Assembly (NCBI GenBank): GCA_043746815.1
Contig: JAYTQG010000205.1
Span: forward strand, 1 to 18,245
Origin: JAYTQG01 sp043746815
Lineage (GTDB): Bacteria > Actinomycetota > Thermoleophilia > Miltoncostaeales > Miltoncostaeaceae
DNA: 18,245 nucleotides
Reading direction: 5' to 3'
Shown here: piece after piece, positions 1 through 6,503 of the stretch
Layout: each line of letters begins with the position of its first letter
Numbering within the stretch: the first letter of the stretch is position 1
The notes under the pieces: model-generated
Databases searched by the model: none
Told to the model about the DNA's origin: nothing
The model's input: the letters and a program-made list of their open reading frames with translations, nothing else
Position numbers and translations under genes: made by a program

Positions 1-111
1 CGGGCCTCCGTGATGCTCGTGCGCGTGGGCGGCCGCACGTTTGAAGATGCCTTCGAAGGTCTCCTCGTTGAATGTTTGGTTGCATGTCGGACAGTCGTAT
101 TCGAGTGCCAT
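1..111 (-). CDS. Small Cys/His-rich protein, 5' end only (DUF1059-like)
   Basis: Only the first 37 codons are present; the gene runs off the left edge. The peptide begins MALEYDCPTC, so a CPxC pair lies at residues 7-10, and a His-rich segment AAAHAHEHH follows at about residues 26-34. Together these suggest a small metal-binding fold. Small DUF1059-type proteins have a similar layout, with an N-terminal Cys pair, a central phrase like EETFEGIFKRA and a late His cluster, but the match is from memory and only half the protein is visible. The start is well supported: a full AGGAGG ribosome-binding site lies 7 nt upstream. The gene is divergent from the next one (232). Function unknown; a zinc-binding role is inference. 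Confidence 0.6.
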   Translation of the reverse strand, partial: MALEYDCPTCNQTFNEETFEGIFKRAAAHAHEHHGGP

Positions 112-118
112 TCAAACG

Positions 119-124
119 CCTCCT
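119..124 (-). promoter_or_regulatory. Ribosome-binding site of the small Cys/His-rich gene
   Basis: AGGAGG on the minus strand, 7 nt before the ATG at 111. It fixes this start and shows that the genome uses strong Shine-Dalgarno sites for some genes, in contrast to the SD-less starts elsewhere in the window. Confidence 0.7.
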
Positions 125-187
125 GGTCCAATGGATAGATCACTTCTGGAGTACCCGATTGACGGGATTCGTAACAGGTCGAGCCGC

Positions 188-193
188 TAAACT
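188..193 (+). promoter_or_regulatory. Possible -10 box for the gene at 232
   Basis: TAAACT matches the actinobacterial TANNNT -10 form and would give a leader of about 30 nt. A weak GGAG at 217-220 could serve as ribosome-binding site, 11 nt before the ATG. A TTGACG at 159-164 is too far away (23 nt) to be a good partner -35. Weak call. Confidence 0.3.
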
Positions 194-231
194 TCGCCGC
201 CGTCCGACCACCGACCGGAGTTCACTCGCCA

Positions 232-1104
232 ATGCCCGTTCCGCGCCTCTTTGACGCCCCAACCGATCCCCGCGAGCAGTGGGTTCACCTGCTGTCGTCG
301 ACCCTGGCCATGACAAGTTCCGAGACGCGCGCCGCGTTCCTGAAGGAACTCACCGGTGAAGAACTTCCAGGCGCGGGAGCCGCACAGGTGCGGGAGTTTC
401 GTCCCTTGGCGGGCGGCACAAGCGTGGTCGACATCGTCATGTTGGACGCCGAGAAGCGCTGGGTGCTCGGCATTCACACCTCCCTGGCCTTCGACGCTGC
501 CCTGACCGAGCGGTTCGCTGGGGCATACGACGCGCTGGAGGGCTTTGGCGAGAGGCGCATTCTCGTGACGATCACCCCGGACCGGGCCCCCTCGGCCGCG
601 ATCACTGCGGCTGGTGCGGGACGGGACCTGCGCCACAAGAGCTGGCAGCGCATTCGCGACTGGGTACAGGAGCGCCCAGAGCGCGGAAACGCTCAGGGCA
701 TTGACCTCTTCGTGCTGCGCGAAGCCGACTACGTGTTGAATGCGAACACGGCCGAGTTGTACCGGTTGGAGGAGTTGATGCCACTCCTTCCGGAACCGGC
801 CCGCGGTGCATTCGCGACCGCGTACTTCGACCTGAACGACGCGCACCACGCACCGCGCATCACCGGGTCAGGTACGGACTGGGTCGTTGCCGTTCCACGC
901 GCCGGAGAGGCTGAGGTCGAGTTGACGACCGCGGGCGGTGTCTTGACCCTGCACGTTCACTCCACGGCCCCCATTCTTGGTGCCACTCCGAGCGCTGGTC
1001 GCGAGGGATGGCAGACGCTCGCCATTGCGTCTCGGGCCGACTATCAGGGCGCGCGCAGCGCCGTCCGGGCAGCGATCCGCGGCCTCGTGCCGCGCAAGCG
1101 CTAA
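232..1104 (+). CDS. Conserved-hypothetical protein, possible degenerate PD-(D/E)XK nuclease fold
   Basis: 290 aa, no signal peptide or membrane segment, so probably cytosolic. Residues about 63-145 read like the core of a restriction-endonuclease-like fold: a beta strand with an acid (SVVDIVMLD, D67), a second strand (WVLGIHT, 77-83), an amphipathic helix (LTERFAGAYDAL, 91-102), a third strand (RRILVTITP, 109-116), then a KSWQRIRDW helix (136-144). DUF4263-like and related PD-(D/E)XK families show this order. At the strand where E-x-K is expected the protein has G80-I-H82, so the catalytic pair appears lost. The C-terminal half (about 190-290) is not recognised. The gene stands just ahead of def with 20 nt between them, but def has its own -10 box. 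The fold is inference from pattern only. Confidence 0.55.
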   Translation: MPVPRLFDAPTDPREQWVHLLSSTLAMTSSETRAAFLKELTGEELPGAGAAQVREFRPLAGGTSVVDIVMLDAEKRWVLGIHTSLAFDAALTERFAGAYDALEGFGERRILVTITPDRAPSAAITAAGAGRDLRHKSWQRIRDWVQERPERGNAQGIDLFVLREADYVLNANTAELYRLEELMPLLPEPARGAFATAYFDLNDAHHAPRITGSGTDWVVAVPRAGEAEVELTTAGGVLTLHVHSTAPILGATPSAGREGWQTLAIASRADYQGARSAVRAAIRGLVPRKR

Positions 1105-1112
1105 CCCCTCGG

Positions 1113-1118
1113 TACCCT
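1113..1118 (+). promoter_or_regulatory. -10 box of def (leaderless-type promoter)
   Basis: TACCCT ends 6 nt before the def ATG at 1125, and no Shine-Dalgarno sequence lies between. Transcription would begin at or next to the start codon. No clear -35 hexamer is seen. Confidence 0.5.
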
Positions 1119-1124
1119 CTCCAG

Positions 1125-1676
1125 ATGGCGAAACGTTCATTTGATGACCCGGAGCGCGAGGAGCAGCGCCTCGAAGCGTTGTCCCTCGTGCACCAGCACG
1201 GTGACCCCGTCCTGCGGACACCCGCCCGCGAGGTGACTGTGTTTGACGACGCATTGAAGATTGAAGCGGACCGCATGATTGAGGTCATGGATAGTGCCCG
1301 CGGCGTCGGCCTCGCGGCCCCACAAGTTGGCCGTCTCTCACGTCTGCTCGTGGCACGCCCCTTCACCGACGAGCCAGCGTATGCGCTCTGCAACCCAACG
1401 ATTGTCTGGCGCTCCGACGAGGAAGAGACCGACACCGAAGGGTGCCTATCAATCGGTGAAGTCAGCGTGCCCGTAACGCGCGCCGTCGCCATCCGGATTG
1501 AGGCGGTCGACATTGGTGGTGAGGCCGTTACCCTTGAGGCCGACACCTTCGAGGCTCGCGTCTTGCAGCACGAGATTGATCACCTCGACGGCATCCTGAT
1601 CCTCGATCGCACAACCGCTGAAGCGCGGCGGGAGGCCCTGCGCGAACTGCGCGAGGGTCCTGCCGACGCCGAGTAG
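1125..1676 (+). CDS. def: Peptide deformylase
   Basis: 183 aa cytosolic metalloenzyme that removes the formyl group from the N-terminal fMet of new proteins. All three family motifs are present: GVGLAAPQ (60-67), EGCLS (105-109, metal ligand Cys107) and HEIDH (149-153, metal ligands His149 and His153, catalytic Glu150). The length fits the family, with a slightly extended N terminus (about 20 residues before the usual start of homology). An in-frame start at 1008 exists but would lie inside the preceding gene; ATG 1125 follows a TACCCT box by 6 nt and is preferred. It is first in a compact operon with fmt, 5 nt downstream. The pairing is functional, since Fmt adds the formyl group that Def removes. 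Confidence 0.96.
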   Translation: MAKRSFDDPEREEQRLEALSLVHQHGDPVLRTPAREVTVFDDALKIEADRMIEVMDSARGVGLAAPQVGRLSRLLVARPFTDEPAYALCNPTIVWRSDEEETDTEGCLSIGEVSVPVTRAVAIRIEAVDIGGEAVTLEADTFEARVLQHEIDHLDGILILDRTTAEARREALRELREGPADAE

Positions 1677-1681
1677 GCGCC

Positions 1682-2599
1682 GTGAGGGTTGCATTTGCTG
1701 GGAGCCCGGCGCTTGCGGTGCCGGTGCTGAACGCCCTTATCGGCTCGCGTCACGAGGTTGCCCTCGTCGTCACCCAGCCAGACAAGCCGCGCGGACGTGG
1801 CCGTGCGCCGGTACCCACACCGATACGCGCCGCGGCTGAGGAGATGGGCCTCTCCGTCCTTGCGCCCACGTCAATCAATCTTCCGGAGTCCCTCGACGCA
1901 CTGCGCGAGGCGAACGTTGGGGCACTGTGTGTTGCCGCCTTCGGTCAGCTCCTTCGGGCCGATGTGCTGGATAGCTGGCCATGCCTGAACGTCCACTACT
2001 CCCGGCTTCCGGCGTATCGTGGCGCGGCTCCGGTGGAGCGCGCCATCATGGACGGCTTGAACGAGACCGCCGTCACGATCATGCAGATGGACGCGGGGCT
2101 CGACACGGGTCCGATCATTTCGATGGAGCCGGTTCCGATCGGCTCAGATGACAACGCAGGAGCCCTCTACGAGCGACTCTCGACCGTCGGGGGCCGCTTG
2201 CTCGTCGGCGTGGTTGACGCGTTGGAGGCCGGGACGCTAACGATGACCGTTCAGCCCGCCGAGGGATTCACCCTTGCGCCGAAGTTGACTGATACGGACC
2301 GGCAGATTGACCCGAGGCGCAGCGCCCATGACGAAGCAAATCGCGTCCGGGCGCTGAGTCCCCATATCGGGGCGGTGATGACAATCGACGGGCAGCCGAT
2401 GAAGGTCCTCGGTGCCCACGCGGTTGCCGGTGCCGGCTCAACGCCTGGATTGACCGCGGAGAACGGCGAGCTTCACCTGGCGTGCAGTCAAGGATTTCTC
2501 GTGATTGATGAGTTGCAACCGCCCGGCAAACGGCCGATGGCGACTGATGTTTTCCTGCGTGGCTACCGGGGTGCGCTCCGACTGGATGTGACCGAATGA
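1682..2599 (+). CDS. fmt: Methionyl-tRNA formyltransferase
   Basis: 305 aa; transfers formyl from 10-formyl-tetrahydrofolate to Met-tRNAfMet for translation initiation. The N-terminal Rossmann-type formyltransferase domain (about 1-195) begins RVAFAGSPALAVPVL and carries the folate-site triad: N103 and H105 in CLNVHYSRLP, and D141 in MDAGLDTGPI. The C-terminal OB-fold domain (about 205-305) begins APKLTDTDRQID. The loop that is normally HGSLLPxxRGAAP reads HYSRLPAYRGAAP here, so the Gly and first Leu are replaced, but the catalytic residues are intact. The start is GTG, 5 nt after the def stop, without a clear ribosome-binding site. It overlaps rsmB by 4 nt. Confidence 0.96.
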   Translation: MRVAFAGSPALAVPVLNALIGSRHEVALVVTQPDKPRGRGRAPVPTPIRAAAEEMGLSVLAPTSINLPESLDALREANVGALCVAAFGQLLRADVLDSWPCLNVHYSRLPAYRGAAPVERAIMDGLNETAVTIMQMDAGLDTGPIISMEPVPIGSDDNAGALYERLSTVGGRLLVGVVDALEAGTLTMTVQPAEGFTLAPKLTDTDRQIDPRRSAHDEANRVRALSPHIGAVMTIDGQPMKVLGAHAVAGAGSTPGLTAENGELHLACSQGFLVIDELQPPGKRPMATDVFLRGYRGALRLDVTE

Positions 2600-3936
2600 G
2601 CACAAACCGCCCGCCGACTGCGTCACCGCCGAGTCCGGGCCGGGCGCTCGCGCTGCGGGTCGTGCGCCGTGTCACCGATGGCGCCTACACCGACCGCGCC
2701 TTCGCGGGTGAGGCCAGCCGCGCACGGATCGACACACGTGACCGCGCCTTCGCCCAACATCTTGCGTACGGCACCGTCCAGCGCCGACGGACTTTGGACA
2801 AACTTCTTGACGAGACGTTGGACCGCCCCGGTGATGTCGAGCCCGGCCTGCGCGACGTCCTGCGCCTTGGCGCGTACGAGCTTGCCTTCACCGACGGTGC
2901 TCCCGCCCGCGCCGTTGTTGACGAGGCAGTACGTCAAGCGCGCGCTCTTCCGGGCGATGCGCGTCGGCGAAACGCCCGCGCGGGCGTAGCGAATGCCGTA
3001 CTGCGACGCCTCTCCGATGACGCCTGGAGTCGCGTTCGCAACCTCGACGACTCAACCGCAGAACTCGCCGCAATCGCCCACTCGGTTCCCGATTGGATCA
3101 GCGAGGCCCTCTTCGCCGCCCTTGGGGCCGAGGATGCCCGTGGTGTTTTGGCCGCCTGCAACCAGCCCGCCGAATCCGCTATCCGTTGGAACCCGCTCCG
3201 TGGTCCGCGCGCGACGCTCGAACAGGAACTGCCCGCGGGTTGGACGCGCGACCCCGACCTTGACGAGGCCTATGTGCTCTCGGGCGCGTGGGCACTTGAG
3301 GACTCGGGTGCCTGGGCCCACGGACGTGCGATGGGGCAGAGCCGTGCCTCGCTGCTGCCAGCGCTCGCGTTGAATCCCCAACCCCGCGAGCGCATCCTGG
3401 ACCTTTGCGCTGCTCCGGGTGCGAAGGCCACCCACATCGCGGCCCTTGCACGAAACGGTGCCGAGATCACCGCGGTGGAGCTTCATCCTGCCCGCGCCCG
3501 CGCATTGGAAGCCCTGGCGACCCGCATGGGCGCACAGATCCGAGTGATTGAAGGCGATGCTCGTGAAGTTGCCTTGGATGGTGCCTTTGACGCGGTGTTG
3601 GTTGACGCGCCCTGTACCGGCCTCGGCGTCCTCTCCGCCCGGCCCGATTCACGTTGGCGCCGTCGTGAGGAGTCCGTCGCACCGCTGGTTGAACTGCAGC
3701 GGGCGATCCTGAACCGTGCGCTCTCCGTTGTGCGGCCCGGCGGCCGCGTTGTCTACTCGACGTGCACGTTGACCCTCGCCGAGAACGAAGAAATGGTCGC
3801 CGCCACTGGCGCGCCGCTCATCGACCTCTCGGAGCGCTTTGCGTCCTTTGCTCACCCGACACTTCCGGGCGCGCTCCGTTCGCTTCCGCATCGGACGGGC
3901 AGCGACGGCTTCTTCGTGGCGAGCCTGCAGGGATGA
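2596..3936 (+). CDS. rsmB: 16S rRNA (cytosine-967-C5)-methyltransferase RsmB
   Basis: 446 aa SAM-dependent methyltransferase that makes m5C967 in 16S rRNA. The N-terminal NusB-like RNA-binding domain (about 15-145) contains AFAQHLAYGTVQRRRTLDKL and LRLGAYEL. The catalytic Rossmann domain follows, with the SAM motif LDLCAAPGAKATHIAAL (268-284), acidic E295 for the ribose, the general Cys of motif IV in VDAPCTGLG (Cys340) and the nucleophile Cys of motif VI in YSTCTLTLAENEE (Cys390), as in the RsmB/Nop2 family. The ATG overlaps the fmt stop in an ATGA arrangement and the stop overlaps the next gene the same way, so translation of the block is probably coupled. Confidence 0.95.
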   Translation: MSTNRPPTASPPSPGRALALRVVRRVTDGAYTDRAFAGEASRARIDTRDRAFAQHLAYGTVQRRRTLDKLLDETLDRPGDVEPGLRDVLRLGAYELAFTDGAPARAVVDEAVRQARALPGDARRRNARAGVANAVLRRLSDDAWSRVRNLDDSTAELAAIAHSVPDWISEALFAALGAEDARGVLAACNQPAESAIRWNPLRGPRATLEQELPAGWTRDPDLDEAYVLSGAWALEDSGAWAHGRAMGQSRASLLPALALNPQPRERILDLCAAPGAKATHIAALARNGAEITAVELHPARARALEALATRMGAQIRVIEGDAREVALDGAFDAVLVDAPCTGLGVLSARPDSRWRRREESVAPLVELQRAILNRALSVVRPGGRVVYSTCTLTLAENEEMVAATGAPLIDLSERFASFAHPTLPGALRSLPHRTGSDGFFVASLQG

Positions 3937-4733
3937 TCGTCGCCCGGGCGCATGGGGTCCTTCGGATCGTGCGCCAGGTGGACCATCAGGCGCAATGTGG
4001 ACAGATGGCGACTGCGTGGGGAAACGCTGGCGTTTCACGGATTGACCACTGGGAGGACATCGCGGCCGCGGCCGCCATCCACGACGAGGGTTGGCGCGAT
4101 GTGGACGCGCGCCCTGGGCGAGGTTCCGACGGGCGGCCTGAAGACTTCCCGCACATTGATCGTTCGCGGCATGTCCAGCTGTACCGGGTGGGGATCGAAC
4201 GGGCGATCGATCACAGCCCGCGTGCCGGACTCCTGGTCAGCATGCATGGCGCCGGGCTCCATCAACATCGCCTTGGCCTGGATGGTCCCGCCGCCAGCTC
4301 CGGCGAGCACGATCCGGCCGTCCAGGCGTTCCTCGATCAGGAGGAGACGCGCCAGGATGCGCTACGCACCGCAATCGGCAACGACCTGTCACTGGGCGCG
4401 TGGGCGTGGGACGCCTACCGGCTCCTTCAGACCTGGGATGCGCTCAGCCTCTATCTGACCTGGCGCGGCCTTCCGCAGGGGCAAGTCGGGTCGCTGCCGC
4501 GGGTACCGTTCGGCCCGACTGACGAGGGAGTCACGCTTACACTCGGGCCGCTCGGGAGGAACACGGCGAGCTGTACTCCGTTTCCCTTTGCGGGCAGCGA
4601 GGTGGGGCTCCCGGTCTGCATTCGGCAAATTGAGGACCGCCCGTACGTTGACGACGAGGAACTCGCTGTGGCGCTCGCGACGGCCCCAGAGGAGCTCGTG
4701 GAGTTCGTCATTTGCCCGCATCCCAGTGGCTGA
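3933..4733 (+). CDS. DUF3891 family protein
   Basis: 266 aa soluble protein. Recognisable DUF3891 features are the N-terminal VDHQAQCGQMATAWG (16-30), AAAIHDEGWRDVD (46-58), LLVSMHGAGLH (100-110) and LLQTWDALSLYL (164-175). The conserved His and Asp residues (D17-H18, H50-D51, H105, D169) look like metal ligands, reminiscent of HD-type hydrolases, but no activity is known to me for the family. ATG 3933 overlaps the rsmB stop by 4 nt (ATGA), so it is chosen over longer in-frame options inside rsmB. As the last gene of the def-fmt-rsmB block it is probably cotranscribed with them; what it does there is unknown. Confidence 0.8.
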   Translation: MIVARAHGVLRIVRQVDHQAQCGQMATAWGNAGVSRIDHWEDIAAAAAIHDEGWRDVDARPGRGSDGRPEDFPHIDRSRHVQLYRVGIERAIDHSPRAGLLVSMHGAGLHQHRLGLDGPAASSGEHDPAVQAFLDQEETRQDALRTAIGNDLSLGAWAWDAYRLLQTWDALSLYLTWRGLPQGQVGSLPRVPFGPTDEGVTLTLGPLGRNTASCTPFPFAGSEVGLPVCIRQIEDRPYVDDEELAVALATAPEELVEFVICPHPSG

Positions 4734-4736
4734 CAG

Positions 4737-4754
4737 ATCCCCTTTTTGGGGGAT
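4737..4754 (+). terminator. Hairpin just after the DUF3891 stop, possible weak terminator
   Basis: ATCCCC and GGGGAT pair with a T-rich loop 4 nt after the stop codon. No T-run follows the stem, so it is not a classical intrinsic terminator. It could slow or end transcription of the def operon or protect the mRNA 3' end. Confidence 0.3.
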
Positions 4755-4846
4755 ACGTTCCCGCTCGCCGGGTAGCTTCGACGGCTACGCTGGTCGGGAA
4801 GCGCCCCAAGAAACGTGCATTGTCACCGGAAGAAAGGCGGCGTTAC

Positions 4847-5146
4847 ATGGACTCAACGCTCCTCATTATTCTCGCGGCGTTGCTGCCACTCGTGGTGCAT
4901 TTGGCGCCGTCGCGACACCGACCCTTTGCGTTGATGAGTTCCATCGCGATTCTCGTCATGTACGGCGTGATCCGTCGGAACCCATTTGTTCACTGGGAAC
5001 TTTGGTTGGGCCTTGCGCTCGGAATGATCGCCCTCGCACTCGCCGGTGCTGGCCGACAGTCGGTCGCAAAACCCCGCCCGCGGCGCACATCCCGGCGGAT
5101 TGATGTCGACCCGGATCGCAGCCAGCCAACGGGCGAAATTTACTAG
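4847..5146 (+). CDS. Small membrane protein, three predicted helices
   Basis: 99 aa. Three hydrophobic stretches are visible: about 4-20 (LLIILAALLPLVVHLA), 27-42 (FALMSSIAILVMYGVI) and 51-68 (ELWLGLALGMIALALAGA). A short basic then acidic polar tail follows (KPRPRRTSRRIDVDPD). The preferred start is ATG 4847, with GAAAGG at 4832-4837 as ribosome-binding site (9 nt spacing). A longer in-frame start at 4712 would overlap the DUF3891 gene and add a polar 45-residue extension, which is less likely. No family is recognised. It ends 18 bp from the end of the convergent PDZ-TPR gene. Confidence 0.65.
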   Translation: MDSTLLIILAALLPLVVHLAPSRHRPFALMSSIAILVMYGVIRRNPFVHWELWLGLALGMIALALAGAGRQSVAKPRPRRTSRRIDVDPDRSQPTGEIY

Positions 5147-5164
5147 CCTCGACGATCCCAAGCG

Positions 5165-6466
5165 CTACGGGTCGTTTGGCTCCAGGTTCTTCTGGATAAC
5201 CGACTGCGCGCGACTGGCGTCAGCGGTCTCGGTGATGCCTTGGCGGAGCACGGTCAGCCCATCCACGACCGTCCCGTTGGCGATCTGGGCGATTCCTTGG
5301 GCGATCTTTGCGTTCGCTGACGTGGGATCGATCTGGAGTGCGAGGGTCGCAGTGGAGAGCGCATCCGCGGTTCGATCCAGGCGCAGGAGCGCCAGGGCAC
5401 GCGTCGCGGTTGCTTCCGCATCTGAAGGGTCGAGGGTTGCCGCTCGCGTCAGCGCGTCCACCGCCCCGCCCAAATCTCCGACGAGCGTGTCGGCGAGACC
5501 GATGCCAAGGGCGGCCTGAGCGAGCTGCGGGGCACGCAGGGCGGCGCGCTGGTAGGCCACAAGGGCGTTTCTGCCATCGGCGCGTGCCAGCGCGATGTCG
5601 CCGGTCAGGAGTTGCCCGACGACACCTCGACGGGCCGCCGGTTTCCACGTCGCGAGAAGCTTCGCGGCCGCATCCGGACGACCGAGATTAATCTGGTTCC
5701 GGACCGCTGCGTATTGCAAGAACAACAAGCCTTTCGCCCGTCGGTTCGCAACGGTCAGTGCCTTTGTGAAGTCGATCGGAGCGGTCCAGTCAGGCTGCAG
5801 CGTGACGGACAAGTTCAGTGTCTGCGCACCGCGGCGGACATCAATCGCGACTGGGGTTGCCGCAGGAGTCGTCGATAGCGCGACACGAAACGCACCTTGC
5901 GTCCCGGTGGACTTTCCGTTTACCGCGACGATGACGTCGCCCCGATGAAGGCCAGCGGTTGCCGCTGGGCCGCCAGGGGCAACGACGGCGACAAGTTGGC
6001 CGCCGGTGTCGATGCGAAGTTGCCGGGCGAATGGCGCGAGCAAGGGGACCGTGAGTGCATCCAATCGGCCAAGCGGCGCATCCAACTGGATCGTCGCAGG
6101 AGCGCGGAGCGGTTTGGAGTGCTCACCGGTCGGGGAGATCGCCTCGACACTCACGGCGTAGTCACCAGCGGCCAGTTGGAAGCCACTTGCATCTACGGCG
6201 GGAACCAGAACATACGCACGGCCTGCCGGGTGGTCCGTTTGTGTTGTGACGGATTGGACGACACGAGCGTCGGCCCCGGTGGTCAACTGAATCTGCAGTT
6301 TGGCGGGCTCCGAGAGCTTGACGCCGACGAGGAGCTGCGCATGGCCCTGCGGCGCCTTGGTGGTCCGCGGAGCAACGAGCCCGGAGAGCGTCGGTGTGGC
6401 GGCAAGCGGAGCGGCGCTGACGCCGATTGTTGTAACGGCGATCACGGCGATGAGGGGCGGACGCAC
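5165..6466 (-). CDS. Secreted PDZ and TPR repeat protein
   Basis: 433 aa. An N-terminal signal sequence (residues 1 to about 23: RPPLIAVIAVTTIGVSAA) is followed by a beta-rich region (about 28-130). A PDZ domain covers about 150-225, with the core GGPAATAGLHRGDVIVAVNG (165-184). A run of tetratricopeptide-type helices covers about 245-420 (for example AVDALTRAATLDPSDAEATA and ALSTATLALQIDPTSANAKI). PDZ plus TPR suggests an extracytoplasmic scaffold that binds protein C termini; partners are unknown and no protease domain is present. The GTG start at 6466 gives a complete signal peptide and follows a TACCCT box by 7 nt; upstream in-frame codons would lie antisense inside the next gene. Divergent from the gene at 6504. 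Confidence 0.82.
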   Translation of the reverse strand: MRPPLIAVIAVTTIGVSAAPLAATPTLSGLVAPRTTKAPQGHAQLLVGVKLSEPAKLQIQLTTGADARVVQSVTTQTDHPAGRAYVLVPAVDASGFQLAAGDYAVSVEAISPTGEHSKPLRAPATIQLDAPLGRLDALTVPLLAPFARQLRIDTGGQLVAVVAPGGPAATAGLHRGDVIVAVNGKSTGTQGAFRVALSTTPAATPVAIDVRRGAQTLNLSVTLQPDWTAPIDFTKALTVANRRAKGLLFLQYAAVRNQINLGRPDAAAKLLATWKPAARRGVVGQLLTGDIALARADGRNALVAYQRAALRAPQLAQAALGIGLADTLVGDLGGAVDALTRAATLDPSDAEATATRALALLRLDRTADALSTATLALQIDPTSANAKIAQGIAQIANGTVVDGLTVLRQGITETADASRAQSVIQKNLEPNDP

Positions 6467-6473
6467 GCGTTCG

Positions 6474-6479
6474 AGGGTA
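6474..6479 (-). promoter_or_regulatory. -10 box of the PDZ-TPR gene
   Basis: TACCCT on the minus strand, 7 nt before the GTG at 6466, with no ribosome-binding site between; a leaderless-type start. Only 10 bp separates it from the opposing -10 box at 6490-6495. Confidence 0.45.
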
Positions 6480-6489
6480 GCAGCCCGAA

Positions 6490-6495
6490 TATGCT
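6490..6495 (+). promoter_or_regulatory. -10 box of the phosphorylase-like gene
   Basis: TATGCT on the plus strand, 8 nt before the GTG at 6504, without a ribosome-binding site. Back to back with the -10 box of the divergent gene, so each polymerase would cover the other promoter. Confidence 0.45.
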
Positions 6496-6503
6496 GCCTC
6501 GCG

